From Armillaria gallica (taxonomy: Eukaryota > Basidiomycota > Agaricomycetes > Agaricales > Physalacriaceae): a DNA stretch of 64,000 bases. Positions 24,842-36,122 of the stretch are shown here, in pieces. Where the stretch lies: contig JBANDB010000007.1 of NCBI GenBank assembly GCA_037576215.1, positions 1,395,001 to 1,459,000 on the forward strand. The letters are read 5' to 3'. Position 1 is the first letter of the stretch; each line of letters begins with the position of its first letter. The notes below the pieces were generated by a model, which searched no databases, was not told the origin of the DNA, and worked only from the letters and a program-made list of their open reading frames with translations. A program made the position numbers and the translations under genes.

Positions 24842-24911
24842 GGGCTCCATTTTGGAGCCCCTACACATTCGTTCATAGCTAATTATTCTGACCGGTATAT
24901 CCATACCGGTC
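24842..24911. terminator. Two perfect hairpins between convergent genes
   Basis: GGGCTCCA-TTT-TGGAGCCC (24842-24860) and GACCGGTAT-ATCC-ATACCGGTC (24890-24911) are perfect stems of 8 and 9 bp with 3- and 4-nt loops. They lie in the 198-bp gap between the end of gag-pol (plus) and the end of the antisense gene (minus), just after an AT-rich stretch (AAAATTTTATATAAAT). A role in 3'-end formation or in keeping the opposing transcripts apart is inference. Confidence 0.5.
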
Positions 24912-24991
24912 CCCCGACACTCTTTCAAAATATACCCCTGCGAAATTGTCCGTACGAATTGAATACAACCACCTAGGCGACCACGGCAACT

Positions 24992-26920
24992 CTAGTAACG
25001 ACCACGACGACTGGAGCCCGCCTTGCTCTGCCAGTTTCCTCCATAGTTACCGGGGACACCGTCCTGGTACTCGACGGATGCCTGGGGAGGCGGAGTCCAG
25101 CTGCCTTTAGAAGGACAGTTAGCTTCACCACAATGGCCCCAACCACGGCAAGTACAAAGAGCTGGGACAGGGTCTGGAGTCTCCATGTTAGAATCGCAGT
25201 TATTATGGTCGCAACTCCACCCAGCACATTCCTTAATGTACTGGGCGGCCTCAGCTTTACCTTTACCCTTCCGATCATCCTTCTTGCCCTTGTTCTTCGA
25301 ATGGTTCTTCTTACCGTGGCCACGACCCGAACGCTGATGCTTATTCCGCCACCAAGGAACATAGGTTTTGCGAGAAGACGTAGCATGATTGTCGGTCCGC
25401 ATCTTGGCCGCAGTACTAGCCTCCGCTTCCTCTTGAGCACGCATCTCATCGAGTTTAACCACGACAAGACGGTAATGCTGGACGAGGACGTGACGAATCT
25501 TCAGGTGCAAATAGAGATCGCGGGTGTTGGACTCCAACTGATGGTAGAAAGAGTCCTTCGTCTTCACCAACGAGGCTATAGACTCGCCCTGAGGAGTGAA
25601 CTGTTGATAGTTCGCCCCAACGAACTCTGCCGCGTTGTGAACGATGGCTTCCGTATGAGGATCATCACCAATGTCGGGCGAAGGAGCTGTAAACGCATGG
25701 AATTAGTAACCGCAGACCAGAAAGTGCGGAAGGGAAGAACTTACTAGCTCCATAAGGGTCAGCATCGATGAGCTCATCAATAATATTGAGGATATTTTTA
25801 TCGTTCTCCGGATGAGGATCCTTGAACGGCATCAAGAGAATTTGTCGGTCGGGAAGACCTCCAATGCAGCGGCGAGTCACAGATTTGTGGCAAGCGTGGC
25901 AGATCGAAGACAGCCCGGCAAAATTACACTCGGAGCCCTCCAGAATGCAAGGCCCGCAAGGACGAACAGCCTTAGATCTACGTCAATACAAAAAGAAAAC
26001 GTGGATTTAAAGAGAAAACGTACCTTGGCAGAGCGAGCAGGACATCGATGAGCGGGATGACTAGGAGTGCCCGAGCAATAGGCGCAGAACGTGTTGCCGT
26101 ACTGAAGGTCAGCCTTGTTGAAAGAGCGGCGATACAGATCGGTGATCTTCTCGCCAATCTGAATGGCGTCCTTGAGGGTACCTTCTTTCTCGGCAAATTG
26201 CTCAATGAAGGCACCGGAAGGAGCGACAACCGGAGATGGCATCTGGATCATACCAAGTCAAATTAACGTGATGCTACGGCTTTAATTGATTCGAAGCACG
26301 TACCACCCAATCTGCAGAAGAGACCGTAGAAGGAGATACGGCACGAGTTTCCCTAGCAGGAGTTTCCTCCAATACCAAGTCGGCACCCTGAGAGGCAGAA
26401 GCAGACGCGGCGTCCGAAGACAAAGGCGCGGTCTGAACTTCCTTGGAAGGAGCGACATTGGGAGTGAACGGAGCAGACGACATCTGGATATCGTCGTCGA
26501 TACGGTAACGCAAGGGAGGAAGGACCTCCAGAGCGTCCAAAATTTGGTTACCGGAGATGGAGTACCTTCCACCGACAGAAAACTTGAGACGGTCTGACTC
26601 GATCTTGAGCATGGTGTCCCAAGTCTCGCGGAAGTTAAACTTAGAGACGCAGCCATCGACGACAGCTTCGAACGTCTTAAAGAATTCTTCCTTGAGAGCG
26701 GATGGATAGTACGCTTTGACCTGGCACTATTCAACGTCAATAAAAGCACGAAAACCCGCACAGGAGCACGGCAATTTACCTTGACGTGTGCCGCCTCGTC
26801 AAAGTAGGTGGTGTGACGCAATAATTGCGCGTTAGGCTCGAGAGGGGCTTGCAAGACGGCGTCAGCACGCTTGACAAGGGAGATGAGAGATGGAATAGTT
26901 TGAGCAGCAGAAGTAGACAT
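24992..26920 (-). CDS. Antisense cargo gene 1: Zn2Cys6-like and CCHC-like cysteine-motif protein, 5 exons
   Basis: Five exons: 26780-26920, 26304-26720, 26024-26242, 25745-25970 and 24992-25686. Introns are 53-61 nt with GT...AG ends, and phases stay consistent through to TAG, giving about 565 aa. The ATG opens MSTSAAQTIP. Exon 3 has CAYCSGTPSHPAHRC, a variant knuckle (C-X2-C-X5-H-X4-C). Exon 4 starts with a cluster of spacing C-X2-C-X6-C-X8-C-X2-C-X6-C, the fungal Zn2Cys6 spacing. Exon 5 is long, charged and helical, then lysine/glycine-rich, then has a second cysteine/histidine stretch (CTCRGWGHCGEANC). Not a known retroelement protein. Likely nuclear and nucleic-acid-binding by motif; function unknown. 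It lies antisense between pol and the 3' LTR, so its introns are not removed from the element's RNA. The acceptor of exon 2 could lie 6 nt further upstream. Confidence 0.75.
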
Positions 26921-27842
26921 GGCGATTCAGTGAAATGCGATGATTCTGAGGACACAACGACGAGAAAACGTTGCCTTTATACAAAAACTCAGAAACAATT
27001 CACCTCATCGCATTTACGCGAAAATTCCTATCGGGCTTGGATCATACGCTCGACGGAACGCAGCACGGAATACAACCGCATGTTTGCAACTTCCAAAACT
27101 CAGCGGCATTCACTTTCAAATTACAAGTCTTCGAACCTCGGTTTAAATCTTTTCAGCCAAGGCCGGCAAAGATTTAAAAAGTTTAGGGGGGAGAGACATG
27201 GTCCCCATGTTGTTCATAGGACGAAAACACGCATTCTTTTCAACACTACATTTTCGCGCAAAAAGTAACGAAATCATGAAAGAAATGACCTTTCAATCTA
27301 TGAAATACTCCATGAAAAACTACGAAAATATCATTTCTAACGACAAAAATACTACGCTCCACCGTCAATTTGACTATACACGATGGAGATATCACCAAAA
27401 TCATATTTCAGTAACGAAAACTCATGACCAGTAACACGAAACACGACAAATCCAAAGGCCAACGGCTCAGAGCCACGGCAATCCACATTCCTTACCATTT
27501 CAATTTCACGGCAATTCGGACATGGAGAAATTATTTCAAGAAACAGCCAAGGCGGACGATCACGTGAACCCTAGCACGTGAGCCCCAGCCGCTGAAATTT
27601 CTCTAAGTCCAAATTCACCGAAGATTCACTCAAAAATCCAATAAATCACACAAAATTGCAAGAAAATATGATTTATTTATTTTGAACCCTCTTTGGGGCG
27701 GCGACATTCCACACTATGTAAAAATATTGCCCGAAGGCGCGCGATACAAGTCCGTATGTAAAAAGTTCAAAAAGATTTGGAGTCATACTCCCAAGAGACG
27801 ACAACAGCCAACGACTAAGGACCCAGTATCTGCAGCTTTATC
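26921..27842. promoter_or_regulatory. Spacer between cargo genes with internal polypurine tract
   Basis: Presumed promoter region of cargo gene 1 and 3' flank of cargo gene 2. AAAAGTTTAGGGGGGA at 27177-27192 is an exact 16-nt copy of the polypurine tract before the 3' LTR (30772-30787). AATTTCTCTAAGTCCAA (27596-27612) recurs at 30480-30496 upstream of cargo gene 2. Two CACGTG palindromes lie at 27561-27566 and 27575-27580. No open frame stands out. Confidence 0.55.
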
Positions 27843-30162
27843 CTACTTGTGCTTCCTTTTCTTTGAAGGACCAGCAACGCCTTCAGCCACATCGTCTGGC
27901 ACCTCGTCTTCTGCATCCTCCCCATCGTTTCCCTCATCTTCATCCTCGACGGGATCGAGACAGCCGCGGAGACGAGACGCTTGGGCACGAATATTATCGG
28001 TATGCGCCAAAATATTGAGGCCCGCCAAGTATTGTTGGGTAATCGCAGTAACGGCGGCGTTATTGACTTCAATGGCATTAAGGGCGCTCTCAAAAGTATT
28101 GACAGCGTCTACAAAAGAAGAAAAGTCAGAAGCAACGAAGCAAGAGAAGAAAGGAACTTACCGTAGCCCTTGGGACGATAATGCTCGATAGGGTTCAGAG
28201 CAGGGACCCCGTTGACCTTGCATGGGAGCTTGGAATAGTGGCAACGAACGCACTTGACTGTGTGCATCAGGAGCTTGCGGCATTGCGTTCCAAGACGGCG
28301 ACAATGATCACAAGCGGTGGTGTACTGTCGAAAAACCCGTCAAGAAAGAAGAGACACAACAGAGAAATCACTTACTCGTTTGCCCACGAAAGGAGCTACT
28401 TCCTTACTCCAATAGCTCTTATCCACCTCCACGAAATTACCGAAATCCTGGTCAACCACGAGCACGCCAATACTCTTGACACCATTCTCGATCACCTTCG
28501 CCGAGGAAGGAACTTTCTCGCCGAAACCGCCACCACTGACACCCAAAGTAACGGGCGGCGGTTTCGAAAGCCCTGGGCCACGTTTGCGAACGGCCTTGGT
28601 AGCTACGGCAGCTAAGAAAAGGAACTAAGAAAGGATAACACAAATAGAAAAAGGAACTCACGTTCGTCTTCGTCAACGATGACGGTCTCTTTTAGTTTGG
28701 GCTTTTTGGGAGCCGGCTTGTCCTTCACCGGCACAGTGTCATCTTCAGTCCTCACGCGTTTACGAGGGACGGCAACCTCCGAAGCCTTGACCTTGCCTTT
28801 TGCATTACTCTTTTTCTTCTTAGCTTCGGGCTTGGAGCTTTGGACTGTCTTAAGATAAGTGGCTGTGGAGTTGACAGGGGAGATGTGCGAGCGAGCAGAT
28901 CGGTGGGGAACTAGACTTTGAGAAGTTGGAAGGGCCGGCCTAGGGAGGAAAATAGTCGGGTGAGATTCGACGAAATCTCCAGTAGCCTCGTCAAATACGA
29001 ACGAATTTTTTGGCTCTTGTCGAAGACGACGAGCAAGGTTGGTAGGAAGAGGGCTTGAAGCCTCGTCGCTGCTTTGGACATCCGAGTCGTCTTGACCTCG
29101 CACGTCGCCGTCTTCCCCATCGGTACCGGCAACTTCCTCGTCTACCCGACCAGCCTCGACTAAATCCCCTCGGACTGGTTCTTCCTCGTCATCTGTCCCC
29201 GGTAAAAATAAGGCCTCGCGAACTCCAGGAAGTAAAGCAACGCTACCTTCTTCGGCAGGGGTAGGACCTGGAATAACCGAAGCACGAGAAGCAGCTAGAA
29301 AAATCCTAAGTCACTACGGCATTAACAAAGAGAGTACAAGAAAACGTACCATCTACTCTCAAAAGCGTAGACGCCTCCAATCTCGCAGCGGGAATAGGCG
29401 GCCTGACGTTGACAGGTTTACCAGGCCTCTGGTGTAGCGGCGAAGTTGTATCAGGAAGAAAGGCGACGTTGGCAGAACCAGCGGTGATAGGCGTAGGCTT
29501 CACCTTCCTTTGGGTTGTTTGTTGCTGGGCTTGAGTAGCCTTATCAGCAGGCGGTTGGGTGACTTGTTTCTTGGACGCCTCGCGCTTTGCCGTACCAGGC
29601 TCGATAACTCGTGTTTCTGAAGACAGCGGGATTGGAGTCGTGAGCTTGGAAGAGGTCGGCAAGGGAGTCGGCGTCACGGCCCGGGAACCAGTCGCTGCTG
29701 CATTTTGACGTGATTGAGAAGGCGATATGGTTGCCTTGGAACGTTTGGATGTCGCACGATGAATAGGCAGAGGCACGACATCAAGATTATAATCGAGCTA
29801 AAAACTATCGGTCAGAAAGCAAGAAAAGGAACAGCAAACAGCCAACGCACCGCTCGTTCAACCAGCTCATTGAACTCCATACGCGCATAAGTCACTTTAT
29901 CCATAGGGAGGTCGGGCACCCGTGCTATCAAACTGTACTCCAGTTTATACCAATCCTTGCTCACAACGCCAGCCGACGCCCAGTTTTCCTCGCAAATCGA
30001 CCAATGAGTCAAGGCGTCGATAAGCCAGGTATCCATCCTCGTAGAATCCCAAGTTGGATTGGGAAAGTCGTCCAAAAGATCATCGATTGCGGCGGCGGTG
30101 GCATTGTACGCGTCCTGAGCTTGGACTTTGGTGAGTTCGGCAGGGTCGGTTGGCTCAGCCAT
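27843..30162 (-). CDS. Antisense cargo gene 2: Zn2Cys6-like protein with acidic/basic linker, 6 exons
   Basis: Six exons: 29851-30162, 29350-29797, 28662-29294, 28376-28611, 28162-28324 and 27843-28108. Introns are 50-55 nt, and all phases agree to a TAG, giving about 685 aa. N-terminus (MAEPTDPAEL) is a helical acidic domain. Residues about 105-250 are Ser/Thr/Pro/Lys-rich. Exon 3 is acidic, then ends in a lysine-rich nuclear-localisation-like stretch (KKKKSNAKGKVK, RKRVR). Exon 5 holds the cluster C-X2-C-X6-C-X9-C-X2-C-X6-C, again Zn2Cys6 spacing. Exon 6 is helical, then acidic, ending KKRKHK. In fungi such clusters usually bind DNA, but at the N-terminus of regulators; here the cluster is C-terminal. 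Function unknown. The gene runs opposite to the element's RNA, and its ATG is about 610 bp from the polypurine tract. Confidence 0.75.
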
Positions 30163-30479
30163 TTCACGGAGACGGCGAGTCAAACGGTCGGCAGATAACC
30201 TCACCAGCGTTGCACACCGGTGAAGGGAACGCAGAGAAAAGGGTACGACACTGAGAAACCTTCAGTGAAACCGAAGGAAGCCGTCAGTACGCGTCAAAGG
30301 GAAAGGATCCATCTGTGTAACAGACAGTGTCCAGGAGAAGAGTACTCACCTCCGAGGTAGAGGAGGAAGAGTGTCTTTGTGGACCTAACAACGAGAGCAA
30401 AAGAAAAGAGGATGATTGTGCAAATAGAGGGGAACGAGAGGGTGAAGTGAAAGTAAGAAGGCAAAAGAGAGGAATGGAA

Positions 30480-30537
30480 AATTTCTCTAAGTCCAACTTG
30501 TCACACGGCAACAGAAAGTTCTCCACTCTTTCACGTG
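30480..30537 (-). promoter_or_regulatory. Motif shared upstream of both cargo genes
   Basis: AATTTCTCTAAGTCCAA (30480-30496) is identical to 27596-27612, and a CACGTG (30532-30537) lies close by, as two do near the other copy. The copies sit about 320 and 675 bp upstream of the two cargo ATGs. A shared upstream element for co-expression is inference. Confidence 0.4.
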
Positions 30538-30771
30538 TCACAGAAGATTCCGTCGCGAAACGAGAAGACATACGACGACTTCTGTGCCTGTGAACAGCAA
30601 TTAATGGTGTCTATCTTTAGATCACCGACGCGTCTATAGCAATTCGATCACCAATATCAGATAGATCGTACAGCCACCACGTTATCTCCTGGCAACCGAG
30701 CCCAAAACCCTGACTTCTCATGGGAATACGGTTACCTCAAGCATGGATCTTATGTTCCCAAGTAACATAAT

Positions 30772-30787
30772 AAAAGTTTAGGGGGGA
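30772..30787 (+). other. Polypurine tract of element 2
   Basis: AAAAGTTTAGGGGGGA directly abuts the 3' LTR and is the expected primer for plus-strand DNA synthesis. An exact second copy lies inside the element at 27177-27192. Confidence 0.85.
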
Positions 30788-32476
30788 TGATGAGCCTCCA
30801 GGCTCTGTACGCTCAGAATTCGCGGATTTTGCCTGCTAATTAACGCTACTATCCCTTCAACGGCCTTTCAGCAAACCAATGATCGCACACCCACTGATAC
30901 CACTTTCATCCTACGGCAACCGCTCCTTACGCGCTTTGTTATCCATCCCATCTTGCCACGCATCATAATTGCCGTACTTCATCACGGCAAGGCACCTTCG
31001 ATCGACAATCATCCCAATACGGAATTGACGCATCACTCAGAAGCACCTAGTTGACGCGCTCATTGATCACTTAATGAAAATGACGTGATTGACACAAGTA
31101 CCCTCCCAGCTACGACAATAGCAGCTACGGCAACTACAGACCGTGTTTACTAAGGCTGTTACTTCGCCAAGGCTTCAAGAAAACGTTACCCCACGTGTAC
31201 TCCTCAGCACGACGACTATTGCTCAACTAATCCGCAGCTAAACAGCACCTAACGATCCGTGCATCGCTCAGCAAAACCATACGGTTCGCATCCATACGCG
31301 GCAACGTCGACAAGTTGCTGTTACTTTAGAAGACCAAGGACCATATGTTACCTACGATTTTTACAAAGCCAAGGCTTTACGGCCTTACTAAGTCTCGCAT
31401 ATATACTCTATTTATAAATTCGCACTTGTAGTATAAAAACTAGTTCAAAACGTAGTTCAAAAGCAGTTCATCTCTAGTCGACCCCAGACTATGTCAATTA
31501 TCGTCTCGCACTAGTCTATCGCCAGTAAACAACGTTTATTCACCGTTCTACGGCAATATATCGTTTACACCAGCATATTCTCGATTGCATGTCGACTCTT
31601 GAGCTCACCAGAGTTATTCCACGGTTTTTAACTGTGAAGAGTCCTTCGTTACGCGCTCTTCGCTCTTAACACTATTGGTGCACGCTCATACTGTGCCAAT
31701 ACGTGATCGCCGCGCTATACCTCGCCCACGTTATCTTTTATAGGCCGTCATCGTTTCACTTTCGCACCATTGGAGTTTTTATCATTTCTCTTTCGCCATC
31801 GTTATCGTCGCCCACTTGGGTAGTCTCAGAGCAGACTTAGGATCAGTTTCAGCCAGTTTTCGTATAGTATCAGTCCCCCGAGTGGACTTGAAGGTTAGTT
31901 TGACATAGGATAGGATCGTTTCAGTACCAGACAAGTTTCGACATCGACTCAGCACCCTCGCATCGTATAGGACCAGTATCGCCACCAGTTTTCGTAGTTC
32001 CACGTTTTCTCTCACCAGCCCACCCTCCGCACCTCGTTCCACGTTTATTTCGCCACTCGCAGTCCCCACGCCGTTTTCTCATCGCTTCGCTCGCCCACAG
32101 ACTATTGCAGACCGTTTAGTCTATCTTCCATCGTTCTCCCCGCTCAGACTATCGCCCAGCGACGTTTTCTAGTCTCGCAGCATGTTTTCTCATACGGATT
32201 CGTGGTATTCACGTCATACCCGTTTTCGTTCCCTCTCATTTCGAGAGATCCCTACCGGCTTGAAGCCATAGCATTTAGTACTCGACTACCAAGCAGTACT
32301 ACTTCGCAGACTTAAAGTCGCAGTGTATTCTTGCGTATAGAGGAATTGTTCTACTGCACGGAGGTGCCCCGAACCACTCGCACACACAATCGCCTTGATT
32401 GCCGTGCCACTACGTTAATTAACCAATCTCATTCCGAGTTGGTGTTGCCGTTGCCATGGAAGTCTTAGGCCCATCA
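30788..32476 (+). repeat. 3' LTR of element 2
   Basis: 1689 bp, one base shorter than the 5' copy, ending GGCCCATCA and followed by ATGC (32477-32480), the right target duplication. Near-identity with the 5' copy marks a recent insertion. Confidence 0.95.
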
Positions 32477-35263
32477 ATGCTGGCTTCTTATATGGCATAC
32501 AAGGGAGCTGCTGCAGCTCAGGTGTTTGCCACAGACGTCGCATACGGCTCTTCACCTATGACACGCATTCTACATCATAATTTGGAGTCAGTGTCTGTCC
32601 AACTTTGACCCACTGCACCGTAGCATACTGATTCTGTCGTCTGGACCTTATCCATCTTCGATGCTGAGGCTTGGTCTCGCCACGGTGGTACGGAGAACGT
32701 ATAGATAAGGTATGAGCAGAGTCCGCTTTGCCGCTGGAAATGGCGTCTTGATGAAAAGAAGGTCGGAATTCTCCTGCAGCCACGTCATCGAATGAGCAAG
32801 TGCAGGAGGGCTGGTCTCCTCAATTCCCATTTTTGGACAAAGCATTTCCGACACAACCAGGTTGAGGTCTCCACATGGCTTACCCCTCTCCGACCAGTTT
32901 TGTTCAGAGAACAGATTTCTGTTACAGCGATCTGCTTCTCGCATTTTACAAGGATAGTATTTATCTCTTCCCCTCCTTTTTATTTAGTGACTCTCATTCT
33001 ACTGAAGTGTCTCCGTTGTCATATACTGGACGTACAGAATATGGTATGGGAAAAAGAGGGCATTTAGGCGAAGCCATTGAGCTGCCATTGAGTACCTGAC
33101 ACACCGCGCCGTGCCGCTGGATGATGGATCCGCTCCATTGGTCCATGAGAGTCACAACCCATCTTTCTGTGTACTTGACTTTGCCTCCCCAATTTATATC
33201 CATCCACTCTCTATCTAGATGCAATCCTATTTAATACTCATCCTACAAGATTTCCGTTTTAAGAGGAATGATGGGAATACAATGCATCCTTGACTGAACC
33301 TTGTCCCGAATAATTGTTGTCACTTTTATAGGCAACATGCCTTTGTATCTGCACTTCTAGAAGGCAAAAATCGGTAACCAGTGTCAAGTCTATTAATTCG
33401 GAAACTTGGTAGCTGCATCCTAAGGCGATGTCTGCATAGCGTGTCTGACTTTATTTCAAGGGTTTGATGTTTTATCGTTAGTATCGAAGCGGGATGCATG
33501 TATTTTGTGCTCAACCTCCACTCGAGAGAAGCCCAAAAGCAAGCCTGTGCTTGAACCACTCTCAAAAATCAAATGCTACCATGTGCGCTGATAGACACCG
33601 CCACATCATCAATCAGGCCGCGGCTTCAAAATGGCGAAATTGAACAGCCTGTTTCATGCCAAGTTCGGATGACACGTTTAGCATTGACTTGATGGCCCGT
33701 CGTAGAAGCCATGACAGTTGTTAAGAGCTGTATTCATTGAACCTTTTACTACTTTGTGGTGGATTCGCTATTGGCTCTCAGAAGGAAGGAAGGAAGGAAG
33801 TAGAGAAACAGAAAGCTTAAATATATATTGACTATACACTTGCATCGAGATCATGATGAACACTACATTGCACTTTGGTGCTTCGATACCCATAAATCAC
33901 CTGGTGTGTGTGTCATTCTTTCAAGGAGATGGCATTGAAGCATATCTCCAATTCTAACTCGGCTACACGAATCCTCAACAGGTTGTTTTCTTCCAGCAAA
34001 GCATCGAACACCGCTTCATCGTTCTGTTGCTAGATAACCAGATCAAGGAGATGACGGGAGGCGGTCTCTGCTCGAAGGATGGCGTTTTGTTCTTGTCTTG
34101 CTAGCTGAACGGGTCCGTCAGGTAAAAAACGCGGACGGTAGCACAAAGCCCCTACTGATTGGCAACACAATACGAGATGGAGGATATAACTTCAGGTGAT
34201 AGCCAGCTCTTCCTTTGACTGGTCGAGAGACTAGTAGAGATGTCTGGATTATAATCCAAGCTGCACGATCGAAGAGGGAAAGATTTACCACCTCTCACTC
34301 ATGCACACGGTCAAGCTTCCTCCTCCGTTGCCACACTTTCTTGACATGGTGGAACACTCCGCCCGAGTACATGATGAATGGGACCATTCTGCAACTAGTA
34401 AGCTCAGACCATGTATTGGGACAAGAACTTTCACTGTCCAGTGAATTCATATGCAGCAGCAGCAACACAGCATCTGGCCGGTGTACATTTAACTAACAGA
34501 CTCACCTAATTGGAGTCCGTTCCTTTTGTTTGAAAAAAATACGAGTGTCTGTTTATGACGATGCGAATGGTGTAGATGAAAGGGCAGCAGAAATAGCGAC
34601 AGAACCTGGAATCTTCCAGTCAGAAGAACATAAGACATTTGCAGGGGCTGAAACTTATGACGGCCCAACCTCTTCATTGTTAACAAGAACAAACAGAAAA
34701 GAAACGATTGCCCTTAACCATTTGTACTGATTAGGGATTTAAACGGAATGGTAGCTCCGCTCGTTGTCTCACTCCTAGACTGGGTAGTCTTTCCTGGGCC
34801 AATCTGGGGTATCATGGGATTCTTGGAATCTTGAACACAGCGACACGCCTGGTTTCTGCTTCCAAGTCAGGTGCCAACGATAAAGTGGGATTCCCCAATG
34901 TCGTCAGAAAGCCAACCCGAAACTTTGGTCGACATGCTATCTAGAATAAATACCTTGGCCCCGTTTGCCGGCCAGGTGACGACGTTGAAAATACGGCAAT
35001 ATTGCTTTGATGAGTACACTCAGATTCCGTCGACCCTGAACATGTGGACCCTAGAAAGAAGCAAGGTCCAGGGGTCCTGTCAACCCTCCATTTTTCAGGG
35101 GATCAGCACACCCTGTAAACTGAAGGATAGTATCTCAAAAGGGGAACCACCATAGGCTGCCTCGTTCGCATCCCTGCACGTGTAAAAGGTATAAAGACAA
35201 CACCTTCGCTATCCATCTTCTGCAGCTGAAAGCTATCGCCTCTTTTTCCAGACGACTACAATC
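32477..35263. other. Intergenic sequence downstream of element 2
   Basis: No gene is called. A GAAG microsatellite lies near 33781-33800. Around 34300-34480 a plus frame (reading KLPPPLPHFLDMVEHSARVHDEWDHSA) looks coding but has no clear boundaries. A plus frame at 34871-35155 may be a leftover LRR-type segment. The region is probably decayed gene debris and unique DNA. Confidence 0.35.
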
Positions 35264-36122
35264 ATGATGGTAAGCTTTCCTCAAGAATCATGAAGCTAGG
35301 CGCTAACAACAAAATGTAGGAACTGAACGACAACGTGCTCAATTTAATATTTGATGAAGTATGTAGAGAGGAGGCTTCGATGGTGGAGGTGCTAGGTAAT
35401 GTCTCCGGGAGGTTCTCTGAGCTTATACAGAGAATAGCAGACCAAACAGTAGTCATCAACGACTAGGACACATACGATTATGGAGATGATATCACTCCAG
35501 AGGAGGCATTGAGCCTGTTTGGAAAGGGTGACAAAGAGACGGAGAGGAAGCGCCTGAGGGCGCGGACCCTGAGATGGAGCACGTACAGGGTTTGAGTGGA
35601 TGTGCTCGCCCAAGTCTTGGCCACTCTGGAGAGAGTTATGGCGCTGACGTTCGTAGGGGCGAAGCTTGACGAACGCACGGATGGTATACCCTGTTACATT
35701 ACCATCCATGAAGTCACCTTCGAAGAATGTACCCTTGGTTTCCCAGGTCTGGCTAGCCTCATGCAAGCCTTACCCAATCTCGAAGGACTGAAAATCACTG
35801 GACGAGGAACGATTATTGTCCCAACCACTTGAGACCTTGCTCGGGCGGAGCCGTCCTTGACTCTTCCAGCATCCCTAGGATCGCTGGATGTCGATTTGAG
35901 CCACGTGCAGGACAGTGCAGACTTAGGCCATGTGTGGCACAGCTGGATGGGCGATGACGGGAATCGTTTCCTGTATTGGTTGCAAAATGCGGCCAATTTA
36001 AGCAGCTTGAGAATAGCGATGACGGGGGAAGCTGGTTGGTATCCAGGAGATGACATTATCCAGGCTAACCGAAATTCGCTTCTCAGCCTCACACTGGAGC
36101 TAGGTGCGCCCTTCCATCCCGC
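35264..36122 (+). pseudogene. F-box/LRR-like pseudogene truncated by a solo LTR
   Basis: Exon 1 is just ATGATG, followed by a 50-nt intron (35270-35319). Exon 2 starts ELNDNVLNLIFDEV, like the opening helix of fungal F-box proteins, and continues into leucine-spaced segments (LASLMQALPNLEGLKITG; NLSSLRIAMTG) typical of their LRR-like tails. One frame holds for 800 bp but is interrupted by TAG (35464), TGA (35593) and TGA (35830), each one C-to-T change from CAG or CGA. The reading ends where the inverted LTR begins at 36123. Intact relatives act as substrate receptors of SCF ubiquitin ligases; this copy is dead. Confidence 0.6.

Larger units (their letters stand above)
15777..32476 (+). mobile_element. 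Young 16.7-kb gypsy-type LTR element carrying two antisense genes (element 2)
   Basis: Bounded by 1.69-kb LTRs (TGATG...CATCA ends) with a 4-bp target duplication ATGC (15773-15776 and 32477-32480). Order: 5' LTR, primer site at 17471, gag-pol in one frame to 24793, two minus-strand multi-exon genes (24992-26920 and 27843-30162), a polypurine tract at 30772-30787, 3' LTR. The LTRs differ at only about seven positions, so insertion was recent. The internal length of 13.3 kb is about twice that of an ordinary gypsy element, and the surplus is the antisense block. Gag-pol has three in-frame TGA codons and would need readthrough or help from another copy. An inverted solo LTR at 36123 shows that the family has several members. 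Confidence 0.95.

Noticed and set aside
25133..25747. 204-codon plus-strand frame inside element 2
   Set aside because: It is the complement of exon 5 of antisense cargo gene 1, which has consistent introns and cysteine motifs.
33781..33800. GAAG microsatellite
   Set aside because: Too short to be of interest by itself; noted only in the intergenic entry.
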